Assembly: GCA_947493495.1 (NCBI GenBank)
Contig: CANLRN010000001.1
Location: 62,001 to 126,000, forward strand
Direction of reading: 5' to 3'
Source of the DNA: an uncultured Aquimarina sp.
Lineage (GTDB): Bacteria; Bacteroidota; Bacteroidia; Flavobacteriales; Flavobacteriaceae
DNA: 64,000 nt
This document shows positions 34,106 through 42,345 of this stretch, in pieces; position 1 is the first letter of the stretch, and each line of letters begins with the position of its first letter. The translations under genes were made by a program, and so were the position numbers. The notes under the pieces are model-generated. The model searched no databases. It was not told the DNA's origin and saw nothing but the letters and a program-made list of their open reading frames with translations.

Positions 34106-35269
34106 TCAGTTTTTTATTAATTCTGTTGAGAATAATTCATTATTTAGATAGAATTTAGAAAACTCAAGCTCTGAAACTATTAGATTTCTATCGTTTTCGG
34201 AAGAAATAGTTCTTTTATTACCAATGATTTCTTTATGTCCATAAAAATTTTTCAAATTTGCTATTTTAACAATTTTCGGAATAAATTTTATATCGTTTTC
34301 AAATAATTCTTCGGTATACTGGATGGCTATATCCACTTCTTTTTTGTCTAAAATAACATCTCTAATAATAATATCATAAAAGCATTTTTCATTTTCTGGG
34401 ATATCAAAATACGCTTGATAGGCATCTCCTTTTATAACAGTAGAAGATATATAGTTTGCAGAAGTAATTAATGCATAAAAGATATACTCTCTGGTTTTTT
34501 CGCGATTATAGTCATTCTTATAATGACCAGCTTCAAATAATATAGTTGGGATATCCATATCTGATAATGTATCTCCTACACAATTAATATTAAAACCATC
34601 ATCATATCTACCTACACTATCAGGAATATACTGTTGCAACACTGTATTCATTTCTGCTATAATTTCCATAGCAATTTTACGGCAATGAGTAACTGTTCGC
34701 TTTTTATTAGCCGCAGGAGATAAAAAAGAAACTGTAGCAGAGTGATTTGTATTTCCAGCACTAAAAATAGTTCGTTGCCCGTGTAAATTAAATGCATAAT
34801 CTGGTTGTATCTCACGTATTATATCGCTTAATACTATACTTTCTTTCTGAGTCTTGTTTTGCGCATCACGATTAAGATCAACTTGATTGTAATTAAGCCT
34901 GGTGTATGCCTTAGCTCCATCAGGAGAGAGCATCGGTATAATATAGAAAGTACAGTTGTCTAATAAATTAACAGCAATCTCATTAGTACTATCTACCAAT
35001 AACTTAATAAAATCAAAAATAGCCTTGGTAGTTGTACTTTCATTCCCGTGCATCTGCGACCAATACAATAGCTTTTTAGTTCCATTCCCTAATCTTATCA
35101 GATGGATAGGAGCATCATTTTCAGAAGTTCCCAGCTGTCTCACCAGAACTTCATTGATAGATGATAAGTTGTCAATCAGTGGAGTAATTGTGTCCAGATG
35201 TATATAACGACCAAATAGCAAGCTTTCTTTATATGTAGAAAACCATTTTGGGAGTTGATGTGTTTCCAT
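34106..35269 (-). CDS. M14-family zinc carboxypeptidase-like protein
   Basis: 387 residues, no signal peptide. The zinc motif is WSQMHGNESTTTKAIFDF (HxxE), with MLSPDGAKAYTRLNYNQVDL, NRDAQN and the third ligand in FNLHGQRTIF. DIPTILFEAGHYKNDYNRE carries the likely catalytic Glu region. The C-terminal 110 residues are a separate beta/alpha extension (CFYDIIIRDVILDKKEVDIA). It should trim peptides or amidated substrates in the cytoplasm. It starts opposite an XRE regulator across an operator-like region. Confidence 0.87.
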   Translation of the reverse strand: METHQLPKWFSTYKESLLFGRYIHLDTITPLIDNLSSINEVLVRQLGTSENDAPIHLIRLGNGTKKLLYWSQMHGNESTTTKAIFDFIKLLVDSTNEIAVNLLDNCTFYIIPMLSPDGAKAYTRLNYNQVDLNRDAQNKTQKESIVLSDIIREIQPDYAFNLHGQRTIFSAGNTNHSATVSFLSPAANKKRTVTHCRKIAMEIIAEMNTVLQQYIPDSVGRYDDGFNINCVGDTLSDMDIPTILFEAGHYKNDYNREKTREYIFYALITSANYISSTVIKGDAYQAYFDIPENEKCFYDIIIRDVILDKKEVDIAIQYTEELFENDIKFIPKIVKIANLKNFYGHKEIIGNKRTISSENDRNLIVSELEFSKFYLNNELFSTELIKN

Positions 35270-35644
35270 AAATTTCTAAAAGAAGCAAAACTACTATGCT
35301 TTACTGAGTAATCATAACCAAACAAGGGTAAATTAACTATGTTTACAAATGTAACTTAAGTAGTTATATACTTAATAATGTTTACAAATGTAATTGTTAT
35401 CATTTTATATATTCTCAATCTATTTTTTCGAATTTCTCGTAAGATTATTTTCAGTAACAATCATTTAACAATATTTTATATATTACAAAATATAATCTTT
35501 AATAGATTATTAATCAATTATATAAATTATATTATTTAATGTATTAGTTTATATATTATTATATGCAATAAAGCTCATAACCTAATTACTTACTACCTTT
35601 TTGTTTACTTTTGTGATTAACCTCTTTTAATTCATTAGTTCACA
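35270..35644. other. Divergent intergenic region, very A+T-rich
   Basis: 375 bases between the M14 gene and the XRE regulator. It holds the repeat cluster at 35339-35393 and a TACTTTTG promoter-like box at 35606-35613 (TAnnTTTG) upstream of the regulator. The remainder is nearly pure A+T without further structure noticed. Confidence 0.6.
35339..35393. promoter_or_regulatory. Two direct repeats enclosing a palindrome: candidate operator array
   Basis: ATGTTTACAAATGTAA occurs at 35339-35354 and exactly again at 35378-35393. Each contains the inverted pair TTACA-AA-TGTAA. Between them lies TTAAGTA-GTTATA-TACTTAA (35356-35375). The array is 70-125 bases upstream of the M14 gene and about 250 bases from the XRE gene. 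It suggests cooperative binding of a dimeric regulator, perhaps the neighbouring XRE or Lrp protein. Confidence 0.5.
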
Positions 35645-36127
35645 ATGGTAAACAGTTTAGATTTTGGAAAAAGGATACAAATAGTAATGGAATATTATAC
35701 ACTATCTGCATCTGGTTTTGCAGATGCTATGGGAGTTGGTCGATCCTCTATTTCTCATATTCTTTCTGGGAGAAACAAACCAAGTTTGGATTTTGTGATG
35801 AAAATTACAGAAGCATATCCAGAAGTCGATTTGATTTGGTTAGTATACGGAACTGGTGTTTTTCCTAAAAATAAAGACATGGAAATCAAATCTAAAGAAT
35901 CGCCGAAACCAGAAATAAAAGAAATACTTCCATTACAAGATATTCCTGAAAAGTTAGACGTTGCACAAGATTTATTTTCTCAATCAGAACTAATTGAAAC
36001 CAATATGACTAAAAAAGATGTTGAAGTAACTAATCCCCAACCTACTCTTAGAGCTGTTGATAACAAAGAAATATCACAAATTGTAATTTTTTATAAGGAT
36101 GGTAGTTTTGACGCTTACAAAAATTAA
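35645..36127 (+). CDS. XRE-family helix-turn-helix regulator
   Basis: 160 residues. The HTH domain occupies about residues 5-65 (FADAMGVGRSSISHILSGRN, SLDFVMKITEAYPEVDLIWL). The rest is a Lys/Glu/Pro-rich linker and a short conserved-looking end (EISQIVIFYKDGSFDAY). This arrangement, with a DxxWLxYGTG motif after the HTH, is common in small flavobacterial regulators. It starts from the ATG at 35645; a TANNTTTG-like box lies 32 bases upstream. Its target is unknown; the operator-like array upstream is a candidate. Confidence 0.87.
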   Translation: MVNSLDFGKRIQIVMEYYTLSASGFADAMGVGRSSISHILSGRNKPSLDFVMKITEAYPEVDLIWLVYGTGVFPKNKDMEIKSKESPKPEIKEILPLQDIPEKLDVAQDLFSQSELIETNMTKKDVEVTNPQPTLRAVDNKEISQIVIFYKDGSFDAYKN

Positions 36128-36202
36128 ATCAAACTATTTTTTTAGCTAATACTTCTCAAATTTTGTATAATATGTCTATTTTCATCCATTAGTATTTATT
36201 TT

Positions 36203-36580
36203 ATGAAAAAGAAAATGTTTTTATTATCATTAACGATCTCACTATCTAGTTGTTACCATCAAGAGCGTGAATGCATTAATTTTCATACTGGCACTTTTGA
36301 ATTTGAAACATATCTTAACGGAGAGCTTGCAAAAACTACTTTTGTACGTAATGATTCTATAGAGATTGATTTTTTTAATGGAAAAAGTGATACCGCTACT
36401 ATTCGATGGATTAATGATTGTGAATATATTGTGACTAAATTACATCCTAAAAATATGGCCGAAGAAAAAGCGATTCATATGAAAATTCTAACCACGCATA
36501 AAGATACTTATACGTTTGAATATGGAATAGTAGGTACTACTAAAGGCAAACAACAAGGAACCGCAAAAAAGGTAAAGTGA
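36203..36580 (+). CDS. Small conserved lipoprotein of unknown function
   Basis: 125 residues with a lipoprotein signal (FLLSLTISLSSCYHQ). The mature part is beta-rich (TGTFEFETYLNGELAKTTFV, DTATIRWINDCEYIVTKL). I recall close relatives labelled DNA topoisomerase IV in flavobacterial genomes; nothing here supports that, and the real topoisomerase IV genes are at 43-48 kb. It follows the XRE gene by 75 bases on the same strand. Confidence 0.78.
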   Translation: MKKKMFLLSLTISLSSCYHQERECINFHTGTFEFETYLNGELAKTTFVRNDSIEIDFFNGKSDTATIRWINDCEYIVTKLHPKNMAEEKAIHMKILTTHKDTYTFEYGIVGTTKGKQQGTAKKVK

Positions 36581-36626
36581 TGTTTATGTCAGGCGGTTAT
36601 GATATCATATACAGTATTATGTGTAT

Positions 36627-37073
36627 TTAGTCATTATTCCATTCGTAAAAATTTGATCCTTCATTTAGTTTAAATCCTGTTTTAAGATACAAATTATTGC
36701 CTATTAGATTAGATTTTTCTGTTTCTAAAAACATTGCACAAGCAGAAGAGTCTGCTACTAACTTTTTTGCTCTCTCAATAAATTTTACAGAAATTCCTTT
36801 ACCTCTATATTCAGGATTCACATACAAGTCATTTAATAGCCATAATTTTTTCATTCTTGTTGATGAGAATAGTGGATATAAATGCACGAAACCAACAAGA
36901 TTATTTTCATTTGTTTCGCAAACAAAAATTTCAGAATCTTTATTTTTTAACCGTTCAGCAAGAAATTTTTTTGCTCCATACTTATCGGAATTATTTCGGT
37001 AGAAGATTCGGTATGCATCAAACAGTTCAGTTATCTGTTCAAGGTCTGTATTTTTGACTTTTCTTATTTTCAT
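36627..37073 (-). CDS. GNAT-family N-acetyltransferase
   Basis: 148 residues. Motif A of the acetyl-CoA fold is LWLLNDLYVNPEYRGKGISV with the RGKG pyrophosphate loop; the C-terminal FLETEKSNLIGNNLYLKTGF is motif B. IRKVKNTDLEQITELFDAYR at the start is typical of small GNAT enzymes. It acetylates an amine; the substrate is unknown. It is a single gene in a region of small genes and remnants. Confidence 0.87.
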   Translation of the reverse strand: MKIRKVKNTDLEQITELFDAYRIFYRNNSDKYGAKKFLAERLKNKDSEIFVCETNENNLVGFVHLYPLFSSTRMKKLWLLNDLYVNPEYRGKGISVKFIERAKKLVADSSACAMFLETEKSNLIGNNLYLKTGFKLNEGSNFYEWNND

Positions 37074-37207
37074 TATTAGTTCACAATTGTTAGATATTGT
37101 GTGTTTTTTATCATTAGTTTTATGGTATTTTTCGAAAGAAAGTTATCTGTATTTAATTCCAAGCTCATATTCTGTCATTAAGATTAATACTTTCTGAAGC
37201 ACTTAAG

Positions 37208-37462
37208 TCAGTCTCTATTTTTTAGTTCTTTTTTAACTTCTTTTAATTCAGGATATAGTACAGCAGGTCCTCCAAGAATACATATTGCTATTGTTAAAAT
37301 TGAGAAGTCTATTTCTTTTCCGTTATAATAATCTATAAAAACAAAATAAAATAATCCAATAATTAGTGGAATAAACAAAATGATGAATGCTTTTAGATTT
37401 TTCTCTTTTGATTTTAATTGTTCCTTGGTCAATTCTTTCAGTTTGTCTTTTCTTATTTTCAT
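37208..37462 (-). CDS. Small membrane protein of unknown function
   Basis: 84 residues: a charged N-terminal helix (KDKLKELTKEQLKSKEKNLK), two hydrophobic helices (AFIILFIPLIIGLFYFVFI and FSILTIAICILGGPAVLY) and a charged tail (ELKEVKKELKNRD). The charged ends and central hairpin suggest an inner-membrane protein with both termini in the cytoplasm. No family recognised. It has its own ATG and no coupled partner. Confidence 0.6.
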   Translation of the reverse strand: MKIRKDKLKELTKEQLKSKEKNLKAFIILFIPLIIGLFYFVFIDYYNGKEIDFSILTIAICILGGPAVLYPELKEVKKELKNRD

Positions 37463-37605
37463 TTATTTAGATTTTCAGCTCAGTTTTAACATAATATCGA
37501 ACACTTGTATGGTGCTTTTGATTCCCGAAGAGAGCATATGCAATATACCAATTGTTATATACGTTTATTTTATTAATACCGTTATTTCTTTTGGTTTATA
37601 ACAAA

Positions 37606-37890
37606 CTATACTTTTTTATCTTTGTTTTCGATTACTGCTTCGCTCCACAAACGATATTGGAATTTATCGTCAAATTTAAAATTATTTGAAGACAAAGAAT
37701 TTATTAATTCTCCATTTTTCTTATTTAAGAAGCCATTAATATATTGTCCACCTTCTAGCTTTAATGTTCCAAGCAGAGTATTGTCGTCAAAATCTATTAG
37801 TTCACAAGTCCGAGTAAGTGATAGCAATTGGAATCTTTTTCAGAATATTTATTCAGCATAGATTTAATTTCAGAGCGCAAAATATCTTTT
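37606..37890 (-). pseudogene. Gene remnant of unknown family
   Basis: Two frames join into a plausible protein piece. ATG at 37862 reads MLNKYSEKDSNCYHLLGLVN and stops. A neighbouring frame continues ELIDFDDNTLLGTLKLEGGQ and ends WSEAVIENKDKKV at 37606. One frameshift near 37800 separates them. The composition looks coding, but I do not recognise the family. It directly adjoins the esterase remnant. Confidence 0.45.
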
Positions 37891-37894
37891 TCAG

Positions 37895-38283
37895 TTTTTT
37901 GTTATTCGTTGCAAAAGTAAAGTCTTTTTTTCTATCAACATTAGAAATTCCGACAAAAATCGATTCTGGCATCATATTAATCCAAGAAAAAGAGCCAAAT
38001 TGTACAAGTCCAGAAATATGAATAAAATCTTCATTAATCTAACCATCTAGTAAATAAATAACAGGATATTCTTTTAATGAATCTTTTGAATATCCGTTTG
38101 GTAGATAAACGTTTAAAATTCTATTTTCATTAAGTATTCTTGATTGATAATCTATTTTTCTCCAATCGAGAGTTGAGTTATCTCATTCTGTTTGTTTTCA
38201 TTTTGAGCAAAAATAAAATTGCAGAATATTATGCCAATAAATGTTAAAATATTTTTGATATTTTCATTCGCATCGTTTTTTTA
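37895..38283 (-). pseudogene. Remnant of an esterase D/IroE-like alpha/beta hydrolase
   Basis: Reading leftward, a signal peptide (ILTFIGIIFCNFIFAQNENK) is followed by a TAG, then ILNENRILNVYLPNGYSKDS and EYPVIYLLDG, another stop, then INEDFIHISGLVQFGSFSW and ESIFVGISNVDRKKDFTF. This is the N-terminal third of a secreted putative esterase. The nucleophile GxSxG region and everything after are gone, replaced by unrelated remnant sequence. Confidence 0.7.
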
Positions 38284-38298
38284 AATTGGCTACAACTG

Positions 38299-39261
38299 TT
38301 AGTTGCTATTTGTATTTTTGAGGATTTCCTTTTTTAATTGATTGAAATCTACCCAGTAGATGTCGGATTCCCAATAAGTACTTCCATCTTCTCCTTTCTT
38401 TTCTACTCCCCTGTCAAAAAATAAATATTTTCCATCAGGTGAAACCGTTGCTGTTGTTTCACTCATTTCTGTGTTTATTTTAGGTCCCAAGCTACGAGCT
38501 TTACTCCAAGTTCCGTTATTGTTAAAGCTGATAAATAGGTCACTATTTTCAGGGATATCAGTTGTTTCGGCATCGAATATGATATAACTTTCGTCTGGAG
38601 CAATATATGGATGGGCTCTCCACTTTCCAGAGAAATTAACCGTCCCGTTCATACGTATGATAGAATCATAGTGCCCATTTCTATTTATACAATAATAGTT
38701 AGCTTCATTCTCCAACATATGTTCTTTTTCTTTAGAGGTAAAGTAAAGATTGCCATTCATGGCAGGTGAAACACACATAATCCATTCATTATCAAAAAGT
38801 TTTGGCAACAGTAGTTTGGGTGCTCCCCATATGCCATTATTTTTTTCAACATACCATTGATGAAATCCTGTTGATTCGGTTGAGTCCTTTAAGGGTCTCC
38901 TGCTTCCAAAATATAGTCGGTCGCCATTTTGATTCAGTCGTGGATGTAGTTCTAAGTGTTCTATACTAGTAGAAAATGTGGCTAATTCTGGTTCTGACCA
39001 TTCTTCATCTATTAATTTAATCGTATATATATTATAGCTTCCATCTATAGAGATTTTTCGTTGAAAAAATAGTTCGCTCATATCTGGATTAAATGTGATA
39101 GATGCTTCGCTATAATTTTCAAGTGAAATAATATTTGGGGCAAATATGGTTGGAGTGATAGTCGGCTGATGATTGTCGAGCAAAGTAAGATTTGATTTAT
39201 CCTTGTGTTGACAACTCATAAGAGTAATGAGTATTAAAAGAAATAATTTTTTTTGTTTCAT
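38299..39261 (-). CDS. Lipoprotein with PD40/TolB-like beta-propeller repeats
   Basis: 320 residues with a lipoprotein signal (LFLLILITLMSCQHKD). Repeated blades are visible: SITFNPDMSELFFQR, LHPRLNQNGDRLYFGSRRP, VSPAMNGNLYFTSKE, AHPYIAPDESYIIFDAETT and ATVSPDGKYLFFDRG. These match WD40-like PD40 motifs. Such propellers usually mediate protein or ligand binding; some are sensor modules. It has no enzyme motif. The gene is bracketed by a 13-base inverted repeat, reported separately. Confidence 0.85.
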   Translation of the reverse strand: MKQKKLFLLILITLMSCQHKDKSNLTLLDNHQPTITPTIFAPNIISLENYSEASITFNPDMSELFFQRKISIDGSYNIYTIKLIDEEWSEPELATFSTSIEHLELHPRLNQNGDRLYFGSRRPLKDSTESTGFHQWYVEKNNGIWGAPKLLLPKLFDNEWIMCVSPAMNGNLYFTSKEKEHMLENEANYYCINRNGHYDSIIRMNGTVNFSGKWRAHPYIAPDESYIIFDAETTDIPENSDLFISFNNNGTWSKARSLGPKINTEMSETTATVSPDGKYLFFDRGVEKKGEDGSTYWESDIYWVDFNQLKKEILKNTNSN

Positions 39262-39567
39262 TTTTAATGTCTGATTCTCATAAATAGCAACTAAAAGTAT
39301 AATTATGTATCCCTTTTGATGTTTGAATCACTATAGTAATGCTTAACTATTAGCAACATATTACCAAAAATAAACAAAAAAACATCTTTGCCTGTATTCT
39401 TTATAGAGCTGATACTACGGATCATATTGCTTTTTTGGTATTTCGTTATTGGTCGTCTTTCTGTAATTGATTAAATTTTAGATTTTATAAAAAGATAAAT
39501 TAATCTAAAGAATTAATTGCATTTTTGTGCGTATTAAAAGTATATGATTTATCTAATAACAGAAATG

Positions 39568-40143
39568 AGTAAATTAAAAGAATTACAAGACAGAAGCGGT
39601 TCTATCTGTGAATTATGTGGAGCTACAGAAGGTTTATCCGTATATGATGTTCCCGAATCTCCTAATGTAGGATTAGATTCTAGTCTTTTATCTTGTGCCA
39701 CTTGTATAGAACAAATGGAAAATCCAGAAAAAACAGAGCCTAATCACTGGCGTTGTCTCAATGATAGTATGTGGAGTCAGGTACCAAGTGTTCAGGTAAT
39801 GGCTTGGAGAATGCTTACTCGATTACGACCTGAAGGTTGGCCTCAAGACTTATTGGATATGTTATATCTTGACAAGGAAATACAAACTTGGGCATCCGCC
39901 ACTGGAGAAAGTGATGATAAAGAAGATGCAATTATCCATAAAGATGTAAATGGTGTCACCCTACAAGCTGGAGATGCTGTCGTACTCATTAAAGATATTG
40001 ATGTAAAAGGAGTTAATTTTATAGCTAAAAGAGGTACTGCAGTCCGCAATATATCCTTAGTACATGACAATTCTGAACATATAGAAGGGAAAATTAATGG
40101 GCAGCATATCGTGATCCTAACTAAGTTTGTCAAAAAATCTTGA
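39568..40143 (+). CDS. PhnA-domain protein
   Basis: 191 residues from the ATG at 39568 (MSKLKELQDRSGSICELCG); the frame is open from 39544 but the extra eight residues are not family-like. An N-terminal zinc ribbon has Cys pairs CELC and CATC. The C-terminal PhnA domain (DVNGVTLQAGDAVVLIKDID, FIAKRGTAVRNI) is an SH3-like barrel. Despite its name, the family is not known to be needed for phosphonate use. Role unknown. Confidence 0.87.
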   Translation, partial: SKLKELQDRSGSICELCGATEGLSVYDVPESPNVGLDSSLLSCATCIEQMENPEKTEPNHWRCLNDSMWSQVPSVQVMAWRMLTRLRPEGWPQDLLDMLYLDKEIQTWASATGESDDKEDAIIHKDVNGVTLQAGDAVVLIKDIDVKGVNFIAKRGTAVRNISLVHDNSEHIEGKINGQHIVILTKFVKKS

Positions 40144-40272
40144 TGTAGCTATGAATTTAGACTTAAGTACTAATTTCATTATTCTATTCCAAAAAGGCGC
40201 ATAATAAATTAGGGTAATCGATATGTCATTTGTTTTAAGATCGTATTAATTTTAATTCTAAAAAATTTAGAT

Positions 40273-41394
40273 ATGAATACCCTCAAAAATATCTCCTTTG
40301 AATTATGCTTCTTATGTATCGTATTATTTAGCTTTATTAGTTGTGAAAAGGACAATGAGAACATTACTCAACCAACTGATAATAATAATAATCTTAAAAT
40401 CACATCTTCTTTTGGGGGAACACTCTATATTGATGGTAAATATGTCAATAAAACATTGCCAACGGACATCAAATTAACTAGGGGAACTTATATAGTATCT
40501 ATTGGTGTAGAAGGTAATGAGGCTGGGTATTATAGAAAAGAAGTAACCATTGAAAATGAAGCTGAATTACAACAAATAACATTTACAAAAGAAGATAAAG
40601 TAGCACCAAAAATATGGAAGGTTCTTTGGGTAAGTTATACAAAAGCTAAAACTGTAGATGGATGTACCACTTCGGTATCAAAAAACTATGTAGATATTGC
40701 CTATAATACATTTTTGGAAAAGCTAAAAGAAATAGAAGACAATTCTTTTCAGGCTATTTCTTGGGAAATAGTAACGAAAAACTTTTATGAAGAAACAGTT
40801 ACTATATTTAATGAGGCTGCACCAGAGAATGACCCAGCGTATGGTATGAACTGGGATAAAAGTTTGAGTGCCATTAGGAAAGAGATAAATATAGATGATT
40901 TTGATTTAGTTTCTTTTTATTGGCCTGCTAACTCAGAAGACACAACACAATGCAGTGGTTATAAAACTAATTTTGGAGCTAGGGCTGCACCAGCTCCCAA
41001 TGGAAACAAAATTATAGGTATTATGGAATTTCCTTTTATAAATAATGAGTTTGGTATTCAACATCCTTTAGCATTTGTCCACGAATGGATGCATACTGTA
41101 GAAGCCTCATATCCAAAAAAAGGATTTAAATTACCTGTAGATCAGGGTGCTTGTTGTACGGCGCATTCAGGAAACGATTTTGGATATGCTACCAATTTCA
41201 AAGATTTTTATCCAGATGTCATCAAAGGAAAGGTGCTATCAGTAGACAGAAAAGAATATCTAGGTATTGGACCCGAAGCTTTATGGATATATTCAACTAA
41301 TGATATAGAAATATCTTTATTCACTTCCAAAAGCATTCCTCATAAGAGTTCTCCTTCTTTTTCGTTTACACGTAATTGCGGTTTTCTAAAATAA
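40273..41394 (+). CDS. Lipoprotein with PEGA-like domain and HEWMH metalloprotease-like motif
   Basis: 373 residues. Lipoprotein signal (IVLFSFISCEKDNEN), then a short PEGA-like beta domain (GGTLYIDGKYVNKTLPTDIK, about 50-105). The larger domain (about 115-360) contains FVHEWMHTVEASYP around residues 268-281, an HExxH zinc-protease signature, followed by a Cys- and His-bearing stretch (DQGACCTAHSGNDFGYAT) that could supply the third ligand. Four or more cysteines suggest disulfides. I do not recognise the peptidase family. Secreted zinc peptidase is a motif-based inference. Confidence 0.7.
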   Translation: MNTLKNISFELCFLCIVLFSFISCEKDNENITQPTDNNNNLKITSSFGGTLYIDGKYVNKTLPTDIKLTRGTYIVSIGVEGNEAGYYRKEVTIENEAELQQITFTKEDKVAPKIWKVLWVSYTKAKTVDGCTTSVSKNYVDIAYNTFLEKLKEIEDNSFQAISWEIVTKNFYEETVTIFNEAAPENDPAYGMNWDKSLSAIRKEINIDDFDLVSFYWPANSEDTTQCSGYKTNFGARAAPAPNGNKIIGIMEFPFINNEFGIQHPLAFVHEWMHTVEASYPKKGFKLPVDQGACCTAHSGNDFGYATNFKDFYPDVIKGKVLSVDRKEYLGIGPEALWIYSTNDIEISLFTSKSIPHKSSPSFSFTRNCGFLK

Positions 41395-41557
41395 AATTGA
41401 AATAAAAAATATAATCTAGCAAAAAAATGTGGTAGATTGAATGATTTATATATGCTATGCAACCATCGTTCTGTTTTGCTTTTATAACAAAATATAGTTC
41501 CAAAACAGATCTATTTTATTGGTAAATTCGAAATGTAAGTGGTATTACTTGGTATCG

Positions 41558-42220
41558 TTATGCCAAACCAAAGTAAACACAAATTAAAGCAATAGTGTCA
41601 AAAAAACCGTGTACTGCAACAGTAAACCACAAATCGTATTTACGCAAGTAGAATATCAGGGCTAAGAGCGCTCCGACAATCCCTGTAACTAGTTGGCCTG
41701 TAATTCCTTGATAACTATGCATAAATCCGAAAAAACAAGCAAGTAGAACAATATTAAGCACAATACTTACTTTGCTTTCTCCAAAGAATTTAACAAATTG
41801 TCGCATAAAATAACCGCGAAATATAATTTCTTCTCCAAACCCCGCAGAAGCCCAAACTACTAACAAGGCAACTAAACAAGCTGGGAGATTTCCTTTCAAT
41901 TCATCAAAACTTGAATAATCTATAGGAGTTCCTGTGAGTTTTGTAATTCCAGGAACCAGTATAAATACATAAAAAACAAAGAGTCCTAATGCAACTAATG
42001 GAGCAAGTACGAAAATGTTTTTGAATGTGAATTTTTCACGTTGAAATCCCAGTGTTGAAAATGGTTTTCCTTTGTATTCTATGTAATTGGCAATAATAAC
42101 TAGTATAGAGATAATTATGTTTTCTATGTAACTTATACGAATTGGGCCAAACCATAAAAAGCAGATAATTGTAATGGTAATTAGTGGGACTAATATTTGT
42201 CGTAAAGTGATTTTGTTCAT
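41558..42220 (-). CDS. CPBP-family intramembrane glutamic protease
   Basis: 220 residues, about six to seven hydrophobic helices. The Abi/CPBP motif 1 is GFGEEIIFRGYFMRQ (Glu-Glu-x3-Arg), and motif 2 is FFGFMHSYQGI with the conserved His. A third conserved region is AVHGFFDTIAL. These are the catalytic residues of Rce1-like intramembrane proteases. Substrate unknown. The next gene upstream on the same strand, 125 bases away, is a membrane LytTR regulator, a possible functional partner. Confidence 0.88.
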   Translation of the reverse strand: MNKITLRQILVPLITITIICFLWFGPIRISYIENIIISILVIIANYIEYKGKPFSTLGFQREKFTFKNIFVLAPLVALGLFVFYVFILVPGITKLTGTPIDYSSFDELKGNLPACLVALLVVWASAGFGEEIIFRGYFMRQFVKFFGESKVSIVLNIVLLACFFGFMHSYQGITGQLVTGIVGALLALIFYLRKYDLWFTVAVHGFFDTIALICVYFGLA

Positions 42221-42345
42221 TATTTTTTGATTTTAAATTCTAAGCGAAATAATGAACAAAATCTCTAAAAACCCCTTTAAACAATTATGTTTTTACTGAA
42301 TGGTCGCAAATTCACAACTGAATAGTTGATAGTTTTCGGAATCTT

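Noticed and set aside
36200-41400. Integron-like gene-cassette array
   Set aside because: Genes are single and small and some borders have short inverted repeats, but no integrase and no repeated attC-type site was found; kept only as a weak finding around the PD40 gene.
41470-41509. Terminator after the HEWMH protein (TCTGTTTTG...CAAAACAGA)
   Set aside because: The loop is 22 bases and there is no T-run directly after the stem.
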